From: Agaricus subrufescens
Taxonomy: Eukaryota > Basidiomycota > Agaricomycetes > Agaricales > Agaricaceae
NCBI GenBank assembly: GCA_029945375.1
Contig: CM057064.1
Location: forward strand, 2,790,001 to 2,854,000
DNA: 64,000 nt
Reading direction: 5' to 3'
The position numbers and the translations under genes were made by a program. Below, in pieces: positions 44,656-56,315 of this stretch; positions within the stretch are counted from its first letter, which is position 1, and each line of letters begins with the position of its first letter. The notes under the pieces are model-generated. The model had not been told where the DNA came from. It saw only the letters and a list, made by a program, of their open reading frames with translations, and searched no databases.

Positions 44656-45978
44656 ATGGCCTCGCCCGACCACACCGACCTCCGCCACATGACCTCCGCC
44701 GCCCATCTCCCGCCCCCCCGCTCCCCGCACAGACCCGCCGCCCTCGTCCGCCTCGGCTCCCGCTCCCCCGCCTCCATCCCCTCGTCCCCCACCTCGGTGT
44801 CCGTCTCTCTCTCTCCGCTGTTTGTTGCGCGCTGACCTTTCTCTCTCCCCTCCAGCCGCTCCTCGTCTTCTGCCATCTTCGAGCGCGACATCGAGCCCCT
44901 CGTCTCCCCCTCGCCCTCTTCCCACGCCCTCCACAACCCCCACCGCATCCCCCGAGCCAAGGGCACCGAGCACCTCGAGCACTCTGTCCCCTCCGTCCTC
45001 GACTCGGCTGCCTCGGTCCTGGCGACCCTCGAGGACTCGGCCGACGTCGCCGTCGTCGCCCCTGCCCTGCCCACGTCAGCAACCACGAGCCCCGGTTTCG
45101 CCGCCAGCAGCGGCTTTGCCAGTCCCATCGGCAGCTTCAGGAGTCGCAGCCCCAGCCCCCTCGGCCTGCGCGTCGCCTCCGGCCATGGCGGGCCCATGGG
45201 TCGGACGGATCTGCTGCTCAGCATTCCGACTGCCACAAGATCAACCTCCGGGCCCCAGCCCGCCTTTTCCTCTCCGTCCCCCCCAAATCCGGCCGCCTCT
45301 CCTCTCCTTCCGGCCCTGGCACCTGGTCTCTCGGACAATGCAAGTGGAGGGGCGCCGCCATGTGAACGCGAATCCGTGGGAGGCGTGACATCACTACCAG
45401 CATCCAACACTGTCCTCCCCACGTCAACAACGGCTTCCCAGCGCCCTCCCCATTCGTCCCCCACTTCCATAACAACAACTTCCCCCATGGTTATCTCTTC
45501 CCACCCCCCCTCCCCCACAACAGCAACCATAAACGTTCCCACAAAACGTTTGTCCTTCATGTCCTATTCTGATCTCCTGACGTCAACACCATCCTCCCTG
45601 GTTTCCTTGTCCTCCCTGACGAGTGCCGCATCCAGCATGGAGCCGCCACCGCATATACCCTCCGTCAACGGGTATACGCCTCCCAGCGGTATCTTCGGCC
45701 CCTCAGCCTCCTCGCCCATCTCGTATCAATCAAAGGGACCAACGAGCAACAGTGCGACCGCGTCTCTCCGAGGATTTGGTATTGGCAACACTAATCATGG
45801 ACCAGCGATGGTTGATGACAACTTGGGTGGAGAATGGGAGAGGGAGGGGCTCGGGAGGGGACTGGAAGAGAGGTTGGAGGCGTTGATCAATTCTGCAACG
45901 ACGAGTCGGGATCAGCAACAGAGAGCGACCTCGTTTGGGTCGATGCAGTATCCTGTTATGATTGGTGCTAGGATTTGA
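44656..45978 (+). CDS. Ser/Pro-rich conserved hypothetical protein
   Basis: ATG 44656 gives MASPDHTDLRHMTSAAHLPP. Intron about 44799-44855 (donor GTCCGT or two bases earlier; only the first keeps the frame). Exon 2 begins RSSSSAIFERDIEPLVSPSP, then NPHRIPRAKGTEHLEHSVPS and VLDSAASVLATLEDSADVAV, which is the most conserved-looking block. A low-complexity Ser/Thr/Pro region holds KRLSFMSYSDLLTSTPSS, a phosphosite-like motif. The C-terminus is ERLEALINSATTSRD then MQYPVMIGARI, stop at 45978. About 420 aa. Very GC-rich in its first half (dense C-runs), less so in the second. I recall similar proteins in many fungi but know no function. Confidence 0.7.
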
Positions 45979-47202
45979 ACGAGTTGAAATGACGGGTTTT
46001 TCGTGTTGTAAGATATTACCCTAGACCTGGTTCCCTTTTTTTATTATTGGTATGGCTCTAAATTACTTACTGGTCGTTTTTTTTCGTTATGCTCTTTCAC
46101 TTTTTGATAATTCGTTGGAAAAATTGTATGAAAATAGTATTACGGCTTTGATGGAAGTATATCCTATGATTCTTTTTTGTTCGTTCTCTCTAGTGTGTTT
46201 TTTGTTTCCTTTTTCGTTTCTTGTTAGGTACTCTCGACTACGATATATGTTTCCTTTTTTTTTTTTTCTTGGTGATTTTTTTGGTGTTGCTCGTTGAGAT
46301 GATACGGTGTTGGACAGTGGGCGAAGATCTTTTATGTGGATGTATTATGATCGTGATCGTGATCGTCATGAATGAGTGAGTGATTGATCGAATGTAGACG
46401 GGGCGGGTAGTTGGAATGAGCAGAATGATTCCGCAGTGTACGAGAGCAATTAGAATTTGAGAATTAATGACTGTGATGACGGGGTACCGTGGTGCTACAA
46501 CTCTACTAGATTGAAATAGTTGATCACTGTGCTCTGTTTTAATACTTGGTAAAAGCTGGATGTCTCTCCGACGCTGCGTTTGGCGAAGATTTGAGCTCCT
46601 CTCAAGTGACTGTTACTCTATAGCTTATGAATTGGACTACGGGAGAGCAAGAGCACATTTGATTCTGCCAGAGCCTCGAGGTGAACTCATTTTTTGATTT
46701 TGTCAATGTTGTCCAGGACAACTGAGGATCGGCGGGAGCGTGGCAGTATGAACGTCAATTTACAGAGCATGTACACCTTGATTTTTTTCCTTTTCTAATG
46801 GTCTTCCTTTGAGACAGTTTTCGTATCGCCCCTCTTTTATTATAATGGGGCTGACGCTACTAGTTCCATGAAGTATGGCTCTCTGTCTGAGGTGCCAACA
46901 TACCATCTAGTATATGTGGTGACACCTTTGAGATTTTTTGGAATAGGCTCAGTTTCAAGTTTATGGATAATCGTGGCAGGGGGGGGAGGGGTAAGGATAT
47001 TTTCAGCTACAGAGTGGGCAGCGGTTGGGCCTAGTTCTTTTCCTCAGGTGAATTGAAGAAAGTCCTAAATCAAAAGTCCTTTAAATCTTGATACATCGTA
47101 TGAAACACATGGAACTGTCATTTACTCCGCTCCGATCACTTCGAAATTCTCGTTTAATATATTAACTTCCAATCGTGACGGCCACATAACTCCGTGATCA
47201 TT
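45979..47202. other. Intergenic stretch, AT-rich
   Basis: No gene supported. T-rich tracts at 46240-46270, and a small GATCGT repeat near 46345-46370. Contains the 3' regions of the two convergent flanking genes. Confidence 0.5.
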
Positions 47203-47929
47203 TCAAGGGAATACACCAGAGGGACAGAAACTGTATTGAAAGGAACGAAATAATCAATTAGGATGTTGTTTGTTTCACAAGGCAGTGAGAGTTTATTTTT
47301 TTTTTAAACTTACGTGACGACGTATCCGGCGTTTTGGTCTGGACATTCGAAGAGCGGGGATTTGGGAGGTTTGTTTGTGGGTTGAGGGAATTGGGTTATG
47401 GATTTATCTGCTACGGATGGACATGAGTTCATATCGCAGAATGCTGGGACACAGAAGCCGTTGTTCTAGAATTGTTGGTTAAGTCAGTGGAGTTGTGTCG
47501 TACAGAGATATGATAAGCTGACCTGGTGGGCAAGGTTTACGGATACCGGGACGATGCTGACTCCGGTGTTCAAGTTGTCTGATAGGATATAGTAATAGTT
47601 TTCCTAAAAAAAGAGTTGGGTGTTATGAACCGCACTCAACGGAGCTGCAAGACGAGTAGACATACGGTACCCCTGAATACAGCACGAGTCATATGCCAGG
47701 TACCATTCGTAACAGCTCCATTGGCGTCGGAGTAGATATATCCATTAAAATCACTCAGATAGTTATGGGTGATAGCCTTCTGAGCGTCAACAAAACCTTG
47801 ACTCTCGCCATTAACGAAAATCTGAATAGTTTGTGGGCAGTTGTTTAGAATCTCATAGAAGCGAGATGCCAAGCTACCAGTGGTGGCGGCCAGGAGGATG
47901 GTAGAGATGGAAATGAAACTGCGGAACAT
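47203..47929 (-). CDS. Small secreted thaumatin-like protein
   Basis: ATG 47929 starts a signal peptide (MFRSFISISTILLAATTGSL). The mature part reads RFYEILNNCPQTIQIFVNGE, a block with YSDANGAVTNGT, then TRAVFRG|ENYYYILSDNLNTGVSIV, NNGFCVPAFCDMNSCPS, FPQPTNKPPKSPLFECPD and the closing GYVVT|FCPSGVFP, stop TGA 47203-47205. Four exons joined by three short introns with good frames. The Cys pattern and final FCPSG match the thaumatin-like/osmotin fold. It should be exported; a wall-associated or glucan-related role is common in the family but not shown here. About 170 aa. Confidence 0.75.
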
Positions 47930-48868
47930 GACAGAGAGACAGTGGTTGAAATGGCTTGAGAAAATCAGAGCGTCCTATTTATCTCAAGTTTGTGTCGGCC
48001 ATTCTTTGCCGGTCTTTTCAGGGTTTGTTAGGTAAAAATCTATAGTTACCACTTGATTTTTTTTGACAGTCGGCAGTTGGTCGGCAAAGATTGTGTAGGG
48101 ACGCTAACTAGAGCGAAACGTATATCGGATATGAGCTTGAAAGGTCCTTGTGGTTCGGAGCAAGCTCGCCTGTTAGAAATTGATGAGGGCGAATTTGGCT
48201 ACTTACGTTATGACACAACTGATGCCTCGCTAACCGAAAAGGTTGCGAAAGGGAAACAGGAGAAATAAATTGGACAATTTCGACTCCGAATAATGAAGTC
48301 ATGTGGAGCTCCAAGAGATCAGAATGTGCACCTCTTCCAACTGTAATGATTGCTCCTCGACACCGGGACATAGGCACCGATCCAACTGTGTGGATCAACA
48401 GCATGTGTCGATGATATCATGATCGTACTAGCGTATCAGTACCGGTCCAAAAATATTCGCTGCATTGCTAAGTCTATTATTAGGTTTGCCCCTGTTTGGA
48501 TTCTATAGGGCGAACTACGCATGTAGATGCCCGTGCGGTGCATAGCGGAGCCTGGGCACGTAAAGGAAACATTCCGCATTCGCTAATTTGCACAGCCTTT
48601 CCATTCCGTTGTATTCTTTAAGTGTATAAAGATGATTCATGCCCCCGCTTCAACTTGAGGCGGATTACCCAGGAAACTTCAAACAAAACGACCCCTTAGA
48701 TTTCGCTTACAACAATAGTACTTTATAAAAGTTCAAAGGAATGACAAGCTGACAACGAACTAATTACTAGTCCATAAAAGGGTATCTACATATCAAGTCC
48801 GAACGGTTCAATTTATGGGTACACACAAAATGTCACCGGCCACCCGCGCTTCAGATAACGCCCATCAT
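47930..48868. other. Intergenic stretch
   Basis: Between the thaumatin-like gene start and the lectin gene stop, both on the minus strand. No supported gene; the 48053-48268 open frame has no motif. Confidence 0.5.
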
Positions 48869-50181
48869 CTATTGAACCCACATTTGGTTGGAATTGTCAT
48901 CCGCACAGTCCCAAACTTGGACTTGGTTTCCATTTGCGATGTTTCCGTCAGTCAAATCCAGGCACAGGTCTACAAGGCGATACAGTCAATAAGGGCGAGA
49001 GAGTATGAGAGTGAAGATTTGAAAAACCTACTGGCAGAGTCGAGCTTGATGTGGTTATCTGAGAAGAACCATTGTTGAGCTGGGAGACCGTCATAACATT
49101 GCCAGATCTTCATTCTGGTACCCGCTGAAGGGTCTGATTGGTGGAGAAAATGAGATCATGAGATAACCTATATTTAGGTATATTAAGCGACTTACTGGCT
49201 CCGGCATCGAGACAGAAGTTGGTTCCGGCAACCTGGACCTTAGTGCTGTTGAGGTTGATGGCCCAGTTTTGTGCTCCGGTGCCATTGCAGTCGTAGCTTT
49301 TTTCCATGTCAGATGTTTTTGTTGAACGAATGAACCGCGTAGAAACGAGAAACATACATTTGGACGGGTGTACCATTAGCCAAGTTCGCACTCTGGACAT
49401 CAAGACACTTAGTTTGGTTCACAGTAGGGTGGAGAGGCTGGGTTCCACTAGGTGAGCTAGTAGGAGGGGTAGTCGAGGTAGGAGGAGGAGTAGAAGAGGC
49501 GGGAGGTGGGGTGTTTCCAGTGCTCGAAAGCCAGACTTGGTTGTTGTTGTTGTCTGTGCACGACCAAGTCTGGAGTTGATTCGAGTTGGAGGCGTCCCCG
49601 CCGGTCAAGTCGAGGCAGAGCCCTGGAGCATATCAATTAGGACGTATATATTTTGATACATCGGCATCAGTAACAAACCTTGGTTCTCAAGGGCAATGCG
49701 GTTGTCATCAGTGTAGTACCACTGTTGAGCAGCGAGACCGTCATAACATTGCCATATCTTCATGCCAACACCACTGGCGGGATCTATAACAATAGAGATT
49801 GAGCCCCAGAGGATGGTTGGCAAATCGTTTATTCGAACCTTCTCCGGCGTCGAGGCAGAAGTTAGTGCCCGACAATTGGACTTTGGTAGAACCCCGTTGA
49901 ATGAGCCAGTTCTGTGCACTGGAACCATTGCAATCGTAACTGTATAATTAGAAACGAGGACGTCAGACTTTCGTAAGAGCTTCAAGAGAAAAATATACTG
50001 ACAGTTGGACAGGTGTTCCATTTTCCAAGACGTCACCACGCACGTCAATGCACTTTCCAGTGCTTGAACCAGCATGGATGAACTGAGGAGTAGCAGTAGT
50101 CTGGCGGGCAAAATGAGGGAATGCCAAACTTCCGAGGCCGGAGGAGAGAAGGAAAGTGATAGCCACAAGCTGGTTCAACAT
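48869..50181 (-). CDS. Secreted lectin with two ricin-B (beta-trefoil) modules
   Basis: Sugar-binding secreted protein; only lectin modules are present, no enzymatic or toxic chain. ATG 50181 gives signal peptide MLNQLVAITFLLSSGLGSLA. Module 1 has GKCIDVRGDVLENGTPVQL, FCLDAGEG, MKIWQCYDGLAAQQWYY and LCLDLTGGD; a Pro/Ser/Thr linker (STPPPTSTTPPTSSPSG) follows; module 2 has KCLDVQSANLANGTPVQM, FCLDAGAS, MKIWQCYDGLPAQQWFF, LCLDLTDGN and ends SNQMWVQ at TAG 48869. QXW repeats (QNW, QQW, QVW, QMW) are intact. Introns fall at matching places in the two modules (after PVQ(L/M)Y, after LDAG and near GLCLD), so the second module arose by internal duplication. Confidence 0.87.
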
Positions 50182-51753
50182 TATGAAGGGGCTGGTGTAG
50201 GAAATTAGACGGTACCGTTGAAGATTCGAAGAGAGCAATATCCCTTTATATCTGTGAATTGTTTATATTTAGAATGGCGTATTTGAAAAGATGATCTATC
50301 GGTGGTCTTAGACCGCTTTGCGGAGCACACAACGTGGAAAAATGCAGGGAGTGTAGAACCCGCGTTAGGACGCGTCAGGGCCTGGTTACAGTCTACATTG
50401 CACGGCCTCACGTGACCGGCCGTCGTGGTTCGGGCTTACGGCGTCGACTGCTCGCTGGTGGCTCTATAGACTGCCCTGGAATTAGTTGGGGTTCATAAAT
50501 CTTGTTGGATCGTGCAAGAAGTGCTCGAATCTACTATCGAAATTAGCGAGAAATGTGAAAATGTCCCGACAAAGCCGTCATACCCGCTTCAATACTTATT
50601 TGGGCAGTGCTATTCAACTGGTAAAAATCAGCTAGTATTTTGAACACTTTTAATGACTATAAGTGGATTGCATGCCTTATGTTCACCGACCGTTTCCATT
50701 TTCGAGTGTTGCATCAATCTCATCTGTAACATACCGATTTTTCGGTCGAAACTCTGGCTAGATTTCACACTAGCGCCAACTAACATAGATTGATCTAGTG
50801 AGATACCAGCTCGCGCTAATATCTAGCACATGCGCTAGGGCTTTATTGTCCTTTTGTTGTCAGTCCGACAATGGACGAGGGCATCGTGTTATTGCTCACG
50901 AACTGGTGTTCGCTAATCGTCCAGGCAACGTTGACGTCCTCTCCCACCACGGAGAACTTATGCCTTCAGAAGTTTCAGGCACAACGACCCTAAGAACGGA
51001 AGTCAAAATAGAACAATATCTAAGAGAATCTGATCGACCAGACCAGCAAGTCAAGTGATATCGTAGCAGTCGGAGAAATTCAGTTCATACTCCATAATTA
51101 CAACCTCCTATACCATTACGATCATCGCACCACCCATTCGATCTTAATGGCCGCGGTTATTTCATAAAGAACACATAAAGATTAACCTTTCTACAGCTGA
51201 TTGGACTCGAAGGGGTTTGTGTTTGCCTTGCTTCATCCTTCAACGCTCTTATGCCATCGGTTTGTGGAGTATTACTGTCATAACCTCGAGTTTGGAAGCT
51301 GTGAGATGCCGAGCACGGCATCCTGCTACCGCTTTGCTTCGACCACATGTACCAAATTGAGCTTGGGCCAAGCCTTATACATTCTGCGTTGTGAAAGGAA
51401 TGGTCATAACCTGTGACTGGTTGATTACAACCCATCATTTCGACGAATATTCAAAACAAAGCCGGCTGAAGGTAATCTATTTCTCCAGTCCAATCATATG
51501 AGTCAAAGCAATCAATTTTGAAGAACATCATTTACCATGTGAAAAAATAAACCGCTGGCGATGTCACCGAGCCATGAATAATTCCGAACCGGACTATCGA
51601 GAATAGCGAGCCATGGTCGTATTCTGCGATGGACGGATGGCAGGCGTGCACACTGCACATGTGCGATATAACATGTAACGATCGAATCATGTGCTACCAC
51701 AAGTACCCTACCATTTCTGGAACAGTGATTGTAACCAGCTCTTTGCCTTTACG
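50182..51753. other. Intergenic stretch
   Basis: About 1.6 kb between divergent genes (lectin minus, GNAT plus). No domain-bearing frame. It should contain both promoters. Confidence 0.5.
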
Positions 51754-52368
51754 ATGACTGTTCCAGCATACGCTGTACACCCTATCCCTTCTGTACCTAA
51801 CGACCATCATATAACCCGATACAAAGAACTCCGGTTACAGGCCCTACAAACCAATCCCGAATGTTTTTCTTCCACGTATGACCGCGAGCAGGCAATGGGT
51901 CACGACGAATGGAAAGCACGGCTCCACTCTCGCGACAAGGTCACTTTTGTCGCCGTTCGTACCTCGAACGAGGAATCCGAGCCAGATCTACTATCCTCAT
52001 CCAACGATTGGGTAGGCACCGTGACAATCATTGGGCCAGGCCTCCTCCGGCAGCATGCCTTAAACCCTCCTGAAAATTTACACCCGGTCGAGGGTAATGA
52101 AAGCTATTATATCTTTGTGGGAGTCTGGGTGCATCCCAATCACAGAATGAAGGGTATAGGGAAAAAATTAGTTAATGCGGGAATGGACTGGGCCAAAGCC
52201 TATCATAGTGGACCCAAATCGACCGATAAACAGACGCTTCTACTTCAAGTTGCGTCGGAAAACAAATTAGCCATTAATCTGTACTCTGCGATGGGGTTTA
52301 ATCTTGTTGAATCTAATGGGCGAGATGCGGAAGGTAATCTATGGATGTGTAAAATATTGGCTTGTTGA
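51754..52368 (+). CDS. GNAT-family N-acetyltransferase
   Basis: Single-exon enzyme of 204 aa that should transfer acetyl from acetyl-CoA to an amine. ATG 51754 gives MTVPAYAVHPIPSVPNDHH; the open frame further upstream uses a non-ATG start. The N-terminal helix TRYKELRLQALQTNPECFSS and EWKARL are seen, then FVAVRT, the beta-strand YYIFVGVWVHPNHRMKGIGK (motif A; the CoA loop reads RMKGIGKKL, a variant of Q/RxxGxG/A) and LLLQVASENKLAINLYSAMG followed by FNLVE (motif B). Substrate unknown. Its stop lies just beside the edge of the MFS segment that was copied to 25-28 kb. Confidence 0.82.
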   Translation: MTVPAYAVHPIPSVPNDHHITRYKELRLQALQTNPECFSSTYDREQAMGHDEWKARLHSRDKVTFVAVRTSNEESEPDLLSSSNDWVGTVTIIGPGLLRQHALNPPENLHPVEGNESYYIFVGVWVHPNHRMKGIGKKLVNAGMDWAKAYHSGPKSTDKQTLLLQVASENKLAINLYSAMGFNLVESNGRDAEGNLWMCKILAC

Positions 52369-52688
52369 ATGAGTCATCGTTGCATCAGCGCTAATGGGTT
52401 GCCAGCAGTGGTACGGATCATTGATAATGCTGTCCCAACTTGGGCTCACAAGAGCTTAATACAGGAGTAACCGCACCTGGTCTGGGATGGCTAGTCAACG
52501 GATGTAAATACGGACTGGTTCGTAGACGCTAAGTGGTTACATGAGGGTTTCTGTATCTCGACAGTTCAAATTAATACAAAAGGACAAGCATGGAATCATA
52601 TCTTGGGCAAGAAGATGAGTGTTACGATCTCTGATACCCAGGAAAAAGTCGTAAAGGAATCCAATCGTGAGGGTCATAATGTATCCAT

Positions 52689-55238
52689 TCAATATAGATA
52701 CCTGAACCCTTTCCTCCTTTCCATTGCTTGTTCAAAGGTAATACCTTCAATACGCGCAGCCTCCTCTACACGAGCCCTGTTAGCTCCTTCCATTGCCATT
52801 TTTTCATCTGCATCAAGCTTCTTGTTCCTACGAACAAGCATTTGACGGATCACTGAAAGATATGAGTACTCAAAGCTATGAAATCAATTGCCATTTCACA
52901 TACCCCACGACAATAAAGTGGATAAAACCAACGCTCCCAGAGATATGGCCATTGATGGGCGGTATTGGGGACTCCACTCCGCTCTCCAGGTATAGGAGCC
53001 AATCCTTAAGATACAAATAAGTACTGATTTAAGCTTGTCTCGGGAGATACTTACAAGTTTCCTAAATTTCCAATACCATTCACAAGTCCAATCGCCGCAG
53101 CACGCTTACTGTAAATAGGTTTTATTACAAATTGAACTAGAGTAGATCAGAGAGCTTACGCTGGTGGTCTTGGAACTGCATTAGATACCCAGACTAAAGT
53201 GACGGCGAAACCTGTATGGGTCCGTGATCAGGTATATCTATATATGGATGCAAAAGAGCAACACCCACCGCAATATCCACAGGCCATTAAGAATAAGGAA
53301 ACATATCGCCCTGCCACGGACATAGTAGACAACGCAATGATGAACCCAACAATCACACCCCACCACCAACCCGCAATATGGAAAAATCGCTCCCCGGTCC
53401 GGTCTGGAGACGGAATACCAGATGTCAGCCTCGAGAATTTCTGGATATATTTAGGCCAGTCTTACCCATATGCCAAGCGTTAAGACAACATATTACTGAT
53501 GCCACAAGCCAAGGGGGACTATTGAGTGGATGAATAAAGGGCGGACTCTGTAAGCATTATACCTTACGCTGCAAGTGATAGAGTTATAGTGGTATCGAAT
53601 CCAAGTGTTCCCGTCAACCTAACGCAATCGTAAGTAACCAATAGCACGAAGATTGTTAACCGTACGTGGGGAAGAAGTTCACAAAACTAAGGCCCAGTAG
53701 TTGAAGAACCGTCATCAAGCAGAAAATCGGTACGATAGGGTCCTGGAGCGCCATTTTCAATCCTTGCCAAGCCCTGACTATAGTGTAAGTGCCTGCGAGC
53801 TACGTCAATGTAGAGAACCCACGAATCCTCCGCGTTGTCTTTATCAGCCTCTCCTGCATCGTCAGAGAGACGGGCTTGAGCAAGCCTTGATTCAAATTTA
53901 GACATCCACCTGGTATTATTCGTCTATGATAGTTAATGTGTGTGAGTAACTCGAAGGCCGGGATGATATGTAACTTGAGATTCACGTTGTCTGGGAGCAG
54001 CCACCTGACAGTAATTATCAATATCAACAAGATAGAGTTTTATGATTAATTCATACATGCTGAGAAATCCAATACAGATGGTAATACACCCCTAGAAATT
54101 TTTCAGTGAATGATTCTTATAATGGCATAGGTCGCTTACCTCAATAAAGAAGAGCCTAGTATGTTTACGTGTATAAGTGACTAAAATATATTCATAATTT
54201 AACTCACCATCTCCAGGCTCGAATTCCACGCTTTCCCTCCATGTTGGCAAGAATTCCCGCAGCAATTAACTTGAAAATTGTAAGTGAATAATAATTCGGC
54301 AACCAGTATCTGCTCACAGCTCCGAAAGCATTCGAGATAAGAAGGCCTGCATATAGTATAGCAGAACGGAAGGCCAATTCCTGACCGTGTGTCAACAAAC
54401 TCAGCGCAGAGATGTGGAGAATAATACTCACTTTCTTGGTATACCAACGAGATAAGAGATATACGGTTCCCGGATAAAATGCTGATTCAGGGAGCCCAAT
54501 AAATAACCGGCACGCAATGATACCACCAAAATCCTTCGTGATCTGCACAAGTTAGAGGATCGGGTGCTGCACAGATATATGCAGGGTTACACACTCCTGT
54601 TAAGGCACTTGTCAACCCCCAAGCAACGACACAGGCACCTATATATAACGAAGGTCTAGAGATTCACATTAACGTTAGGCTTGCTGCTTATGATGAGACT
54701 TTACCTCCGCAAATAGTTGAGGAGCTAGCCGATTGAGTATCGTGACAGTAATTCATGCACCGGGGCTTACCATATTTGAGGGAATTTGAGCTGTGCAATA
54801 AGTCGCGTACAGAACAGCTATCACGGTCGCATATTGTACATCTGTAGTTGTTTGAATTCGTCAATATTCTAGTTGTAGCCCACGTATCGCATCATACCAT
54901 CTATTCCCAGATCCTGTTGCATGCCCTTTAATCGCGCTGTTGTAATACCATTTCGCTACAGCCAATTATGTGAGATGAGTAAGCGAACATTCTTGATGAG
55001 AGAAACACCGTACGTCGATGTAGTTCATGATGTAGATCACGAAAACCGTCGGCAACAATCGGCAATCCAACTTTCTCAACAGTTTCTTCTCTGCTTTAAC
55101 TCGTTCTTCGGTCCCGAGGAGAGGGAGTCCATCCGTCTCATCCCGGCCTTTATCAAAGCCATCTATATCGCCTTGTTCATATCTCTTCGGTATCTCCTCA
55201 ATAGAGATTTTTTCTTTATCATCGTCAATGTTGTTCAT
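52689..55238 (-). CDS. MFS transporter, anion:cation symporter type (Dal5/Tna1-like), copy 2
   Basis: Plasma-membrane permease of the family that takes up allantoate, nicotinate and similar organic anions in fungi. ATG 55238 (MNNIDDDKEKISIEEIPKRY), then KAEKKLLRKLDCRLLPTVFV, YIMNYID, RNGITTARLKGMQQDLGI, VQYATVIAVLYATYCTAQIP, a 20-nt micro-exon (54705-54724), GACVVAWGLTSALTG, KDFGGIIACRLFIGLPESAF, SRWYTKK, GILANMEGKRGIRAWRW, GCITICIGFLSM, RWMSKFESRLAQARLSDDAG, MALQDPIVPIFCLMTVLQLL, GWWWGVIVGFIIALSTMSVA and KLDADEK, ending KGFRYLY at TGA 52689. About fifteen short introns; each exon checked keeps frame. It seems intact. Substrate unknown. Confidence 0.82.
54705..54724 (-). other. 20-nt micro-exon of MFS copy 2
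   Basis: Minus-strand CTCCTCAACTATTTGCGGAG, preceded by TAG and followed by GTAAAG. It bridges PSNM and RPSLYIGACVVAWG by coding LLNYLR plus part of a codon. The same 20-nt exon is at 58357-58376 in copy 3. Confidence 0.75.
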
Positions 55239-56315
55239 GGGTACGATTGCGATCGCCTCAGAAACGGAGAGCGTGGACAGAACGATGTGCTAGCGCAGCT
55301 CCTTGAATGATACGTCGGTGCTGCTGGTGTATGTTTGACCGGGTGGAGTAATGGAAAGCAGGGCCCACGGAATCTGTATGTCATTTAAAGGAGACCACGG
55401 CCCACCTCGCTAAAAATACGGATGTATGAGAACGATTTCTAAATGGGATGAGAAGCCTTAAACTGATCAGGCTAAGGAGTCAAGTGGCGCCCAAAAATTG
55501 AGACCCATAATGGTACTGCTCGATACTAACTTGTCAGACAACCAGATGGTGTACATCCATAATGCTTGCCTCCGTATCCACGTCCAGCTGCAGCGAAAAA
55601 CGCGTTCATTCGGGCCCGACAAGCATAAATCGTCTTGATCATTCAGCTACTTGGGCACTATAAAAAGTGTTCCAGCATTTCACGGGACCCGGGACGGTAC
55701 CACGAGTACGACAATTCCATCACTTGGTATTTTAGGGACATTTAAATCAGGTGGGCATCCGAATCGGCATATTCTGTTGAATCAATCGAGTCCAAGGCTG
55801 TCCTGCGAGAAAATGTATATAAACGAAGATATTCTGTAGAAAGCCGTGAGACACGCCTGGTAGCTGAAGCAATTGAGAACATACCCGCGAGCATGATGGA
55901 CAACTTGAATGCTAGCCATGTGAGATGTCTTTTGCTCCAAAAGGTGCGTCAGTCATAGCTGACTTACGGACTTGCCAATGTGGGTTCGACCCTAGACAAC
56001 GTGCACCTTCACGTGCTCATGGCTCTGCCGAATATATATATATCTTTTCCCATCAGACGCGGCGGTCGCCCGTCAGCCAGACTGGAGCTTCATAAAGCCA
56101 TATCATCAATGGGACAGAAAAGTACGTACGAAATGACATCACGGCGCTCCTCTCTTTCACCGAAATGTCCAGCTAATATATTCAACGCCAGCCCCTCCAT
56201 CGTTTCCGAGACCTTAGGCTAATAGTTTCTTGAAAGCTCCCCCACAATGAAGCAGTATTATATATATATGTACATCCGAGAGTGAAAATTGTAGCAAGAG
56301 ACATCGTGAAACCAA
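55239..56315. other. Spacer between the tandem MFS genes
   Basis: About 1.1 kb without a gene. Most of it is also present, in decayed inverted form, at 23337-23668 and 25351-25920, so it serves as reference for the pseudogene segment. It should hold the promoter of copy 2. Confidence 0.65.

Noticed and set aside
44511..45560. 349-codon minus-strand frame
   Set aside because: Antisense shadow of the GC-rich Ser/Pro protein gene; composition is repetitive Gly/Arg/Glu and there is no motif.
46340..46375. GATCGT repeat as a regulatory array
   Set aside because: Only about three units in AT-rich intergenic DNA; too short to support a function.
48869..50181. Ricin-like toxin
   Set aside because: Only the carbohydrate-binding B-type modules are present; there is no A-chain-like or other enzymatic domain.
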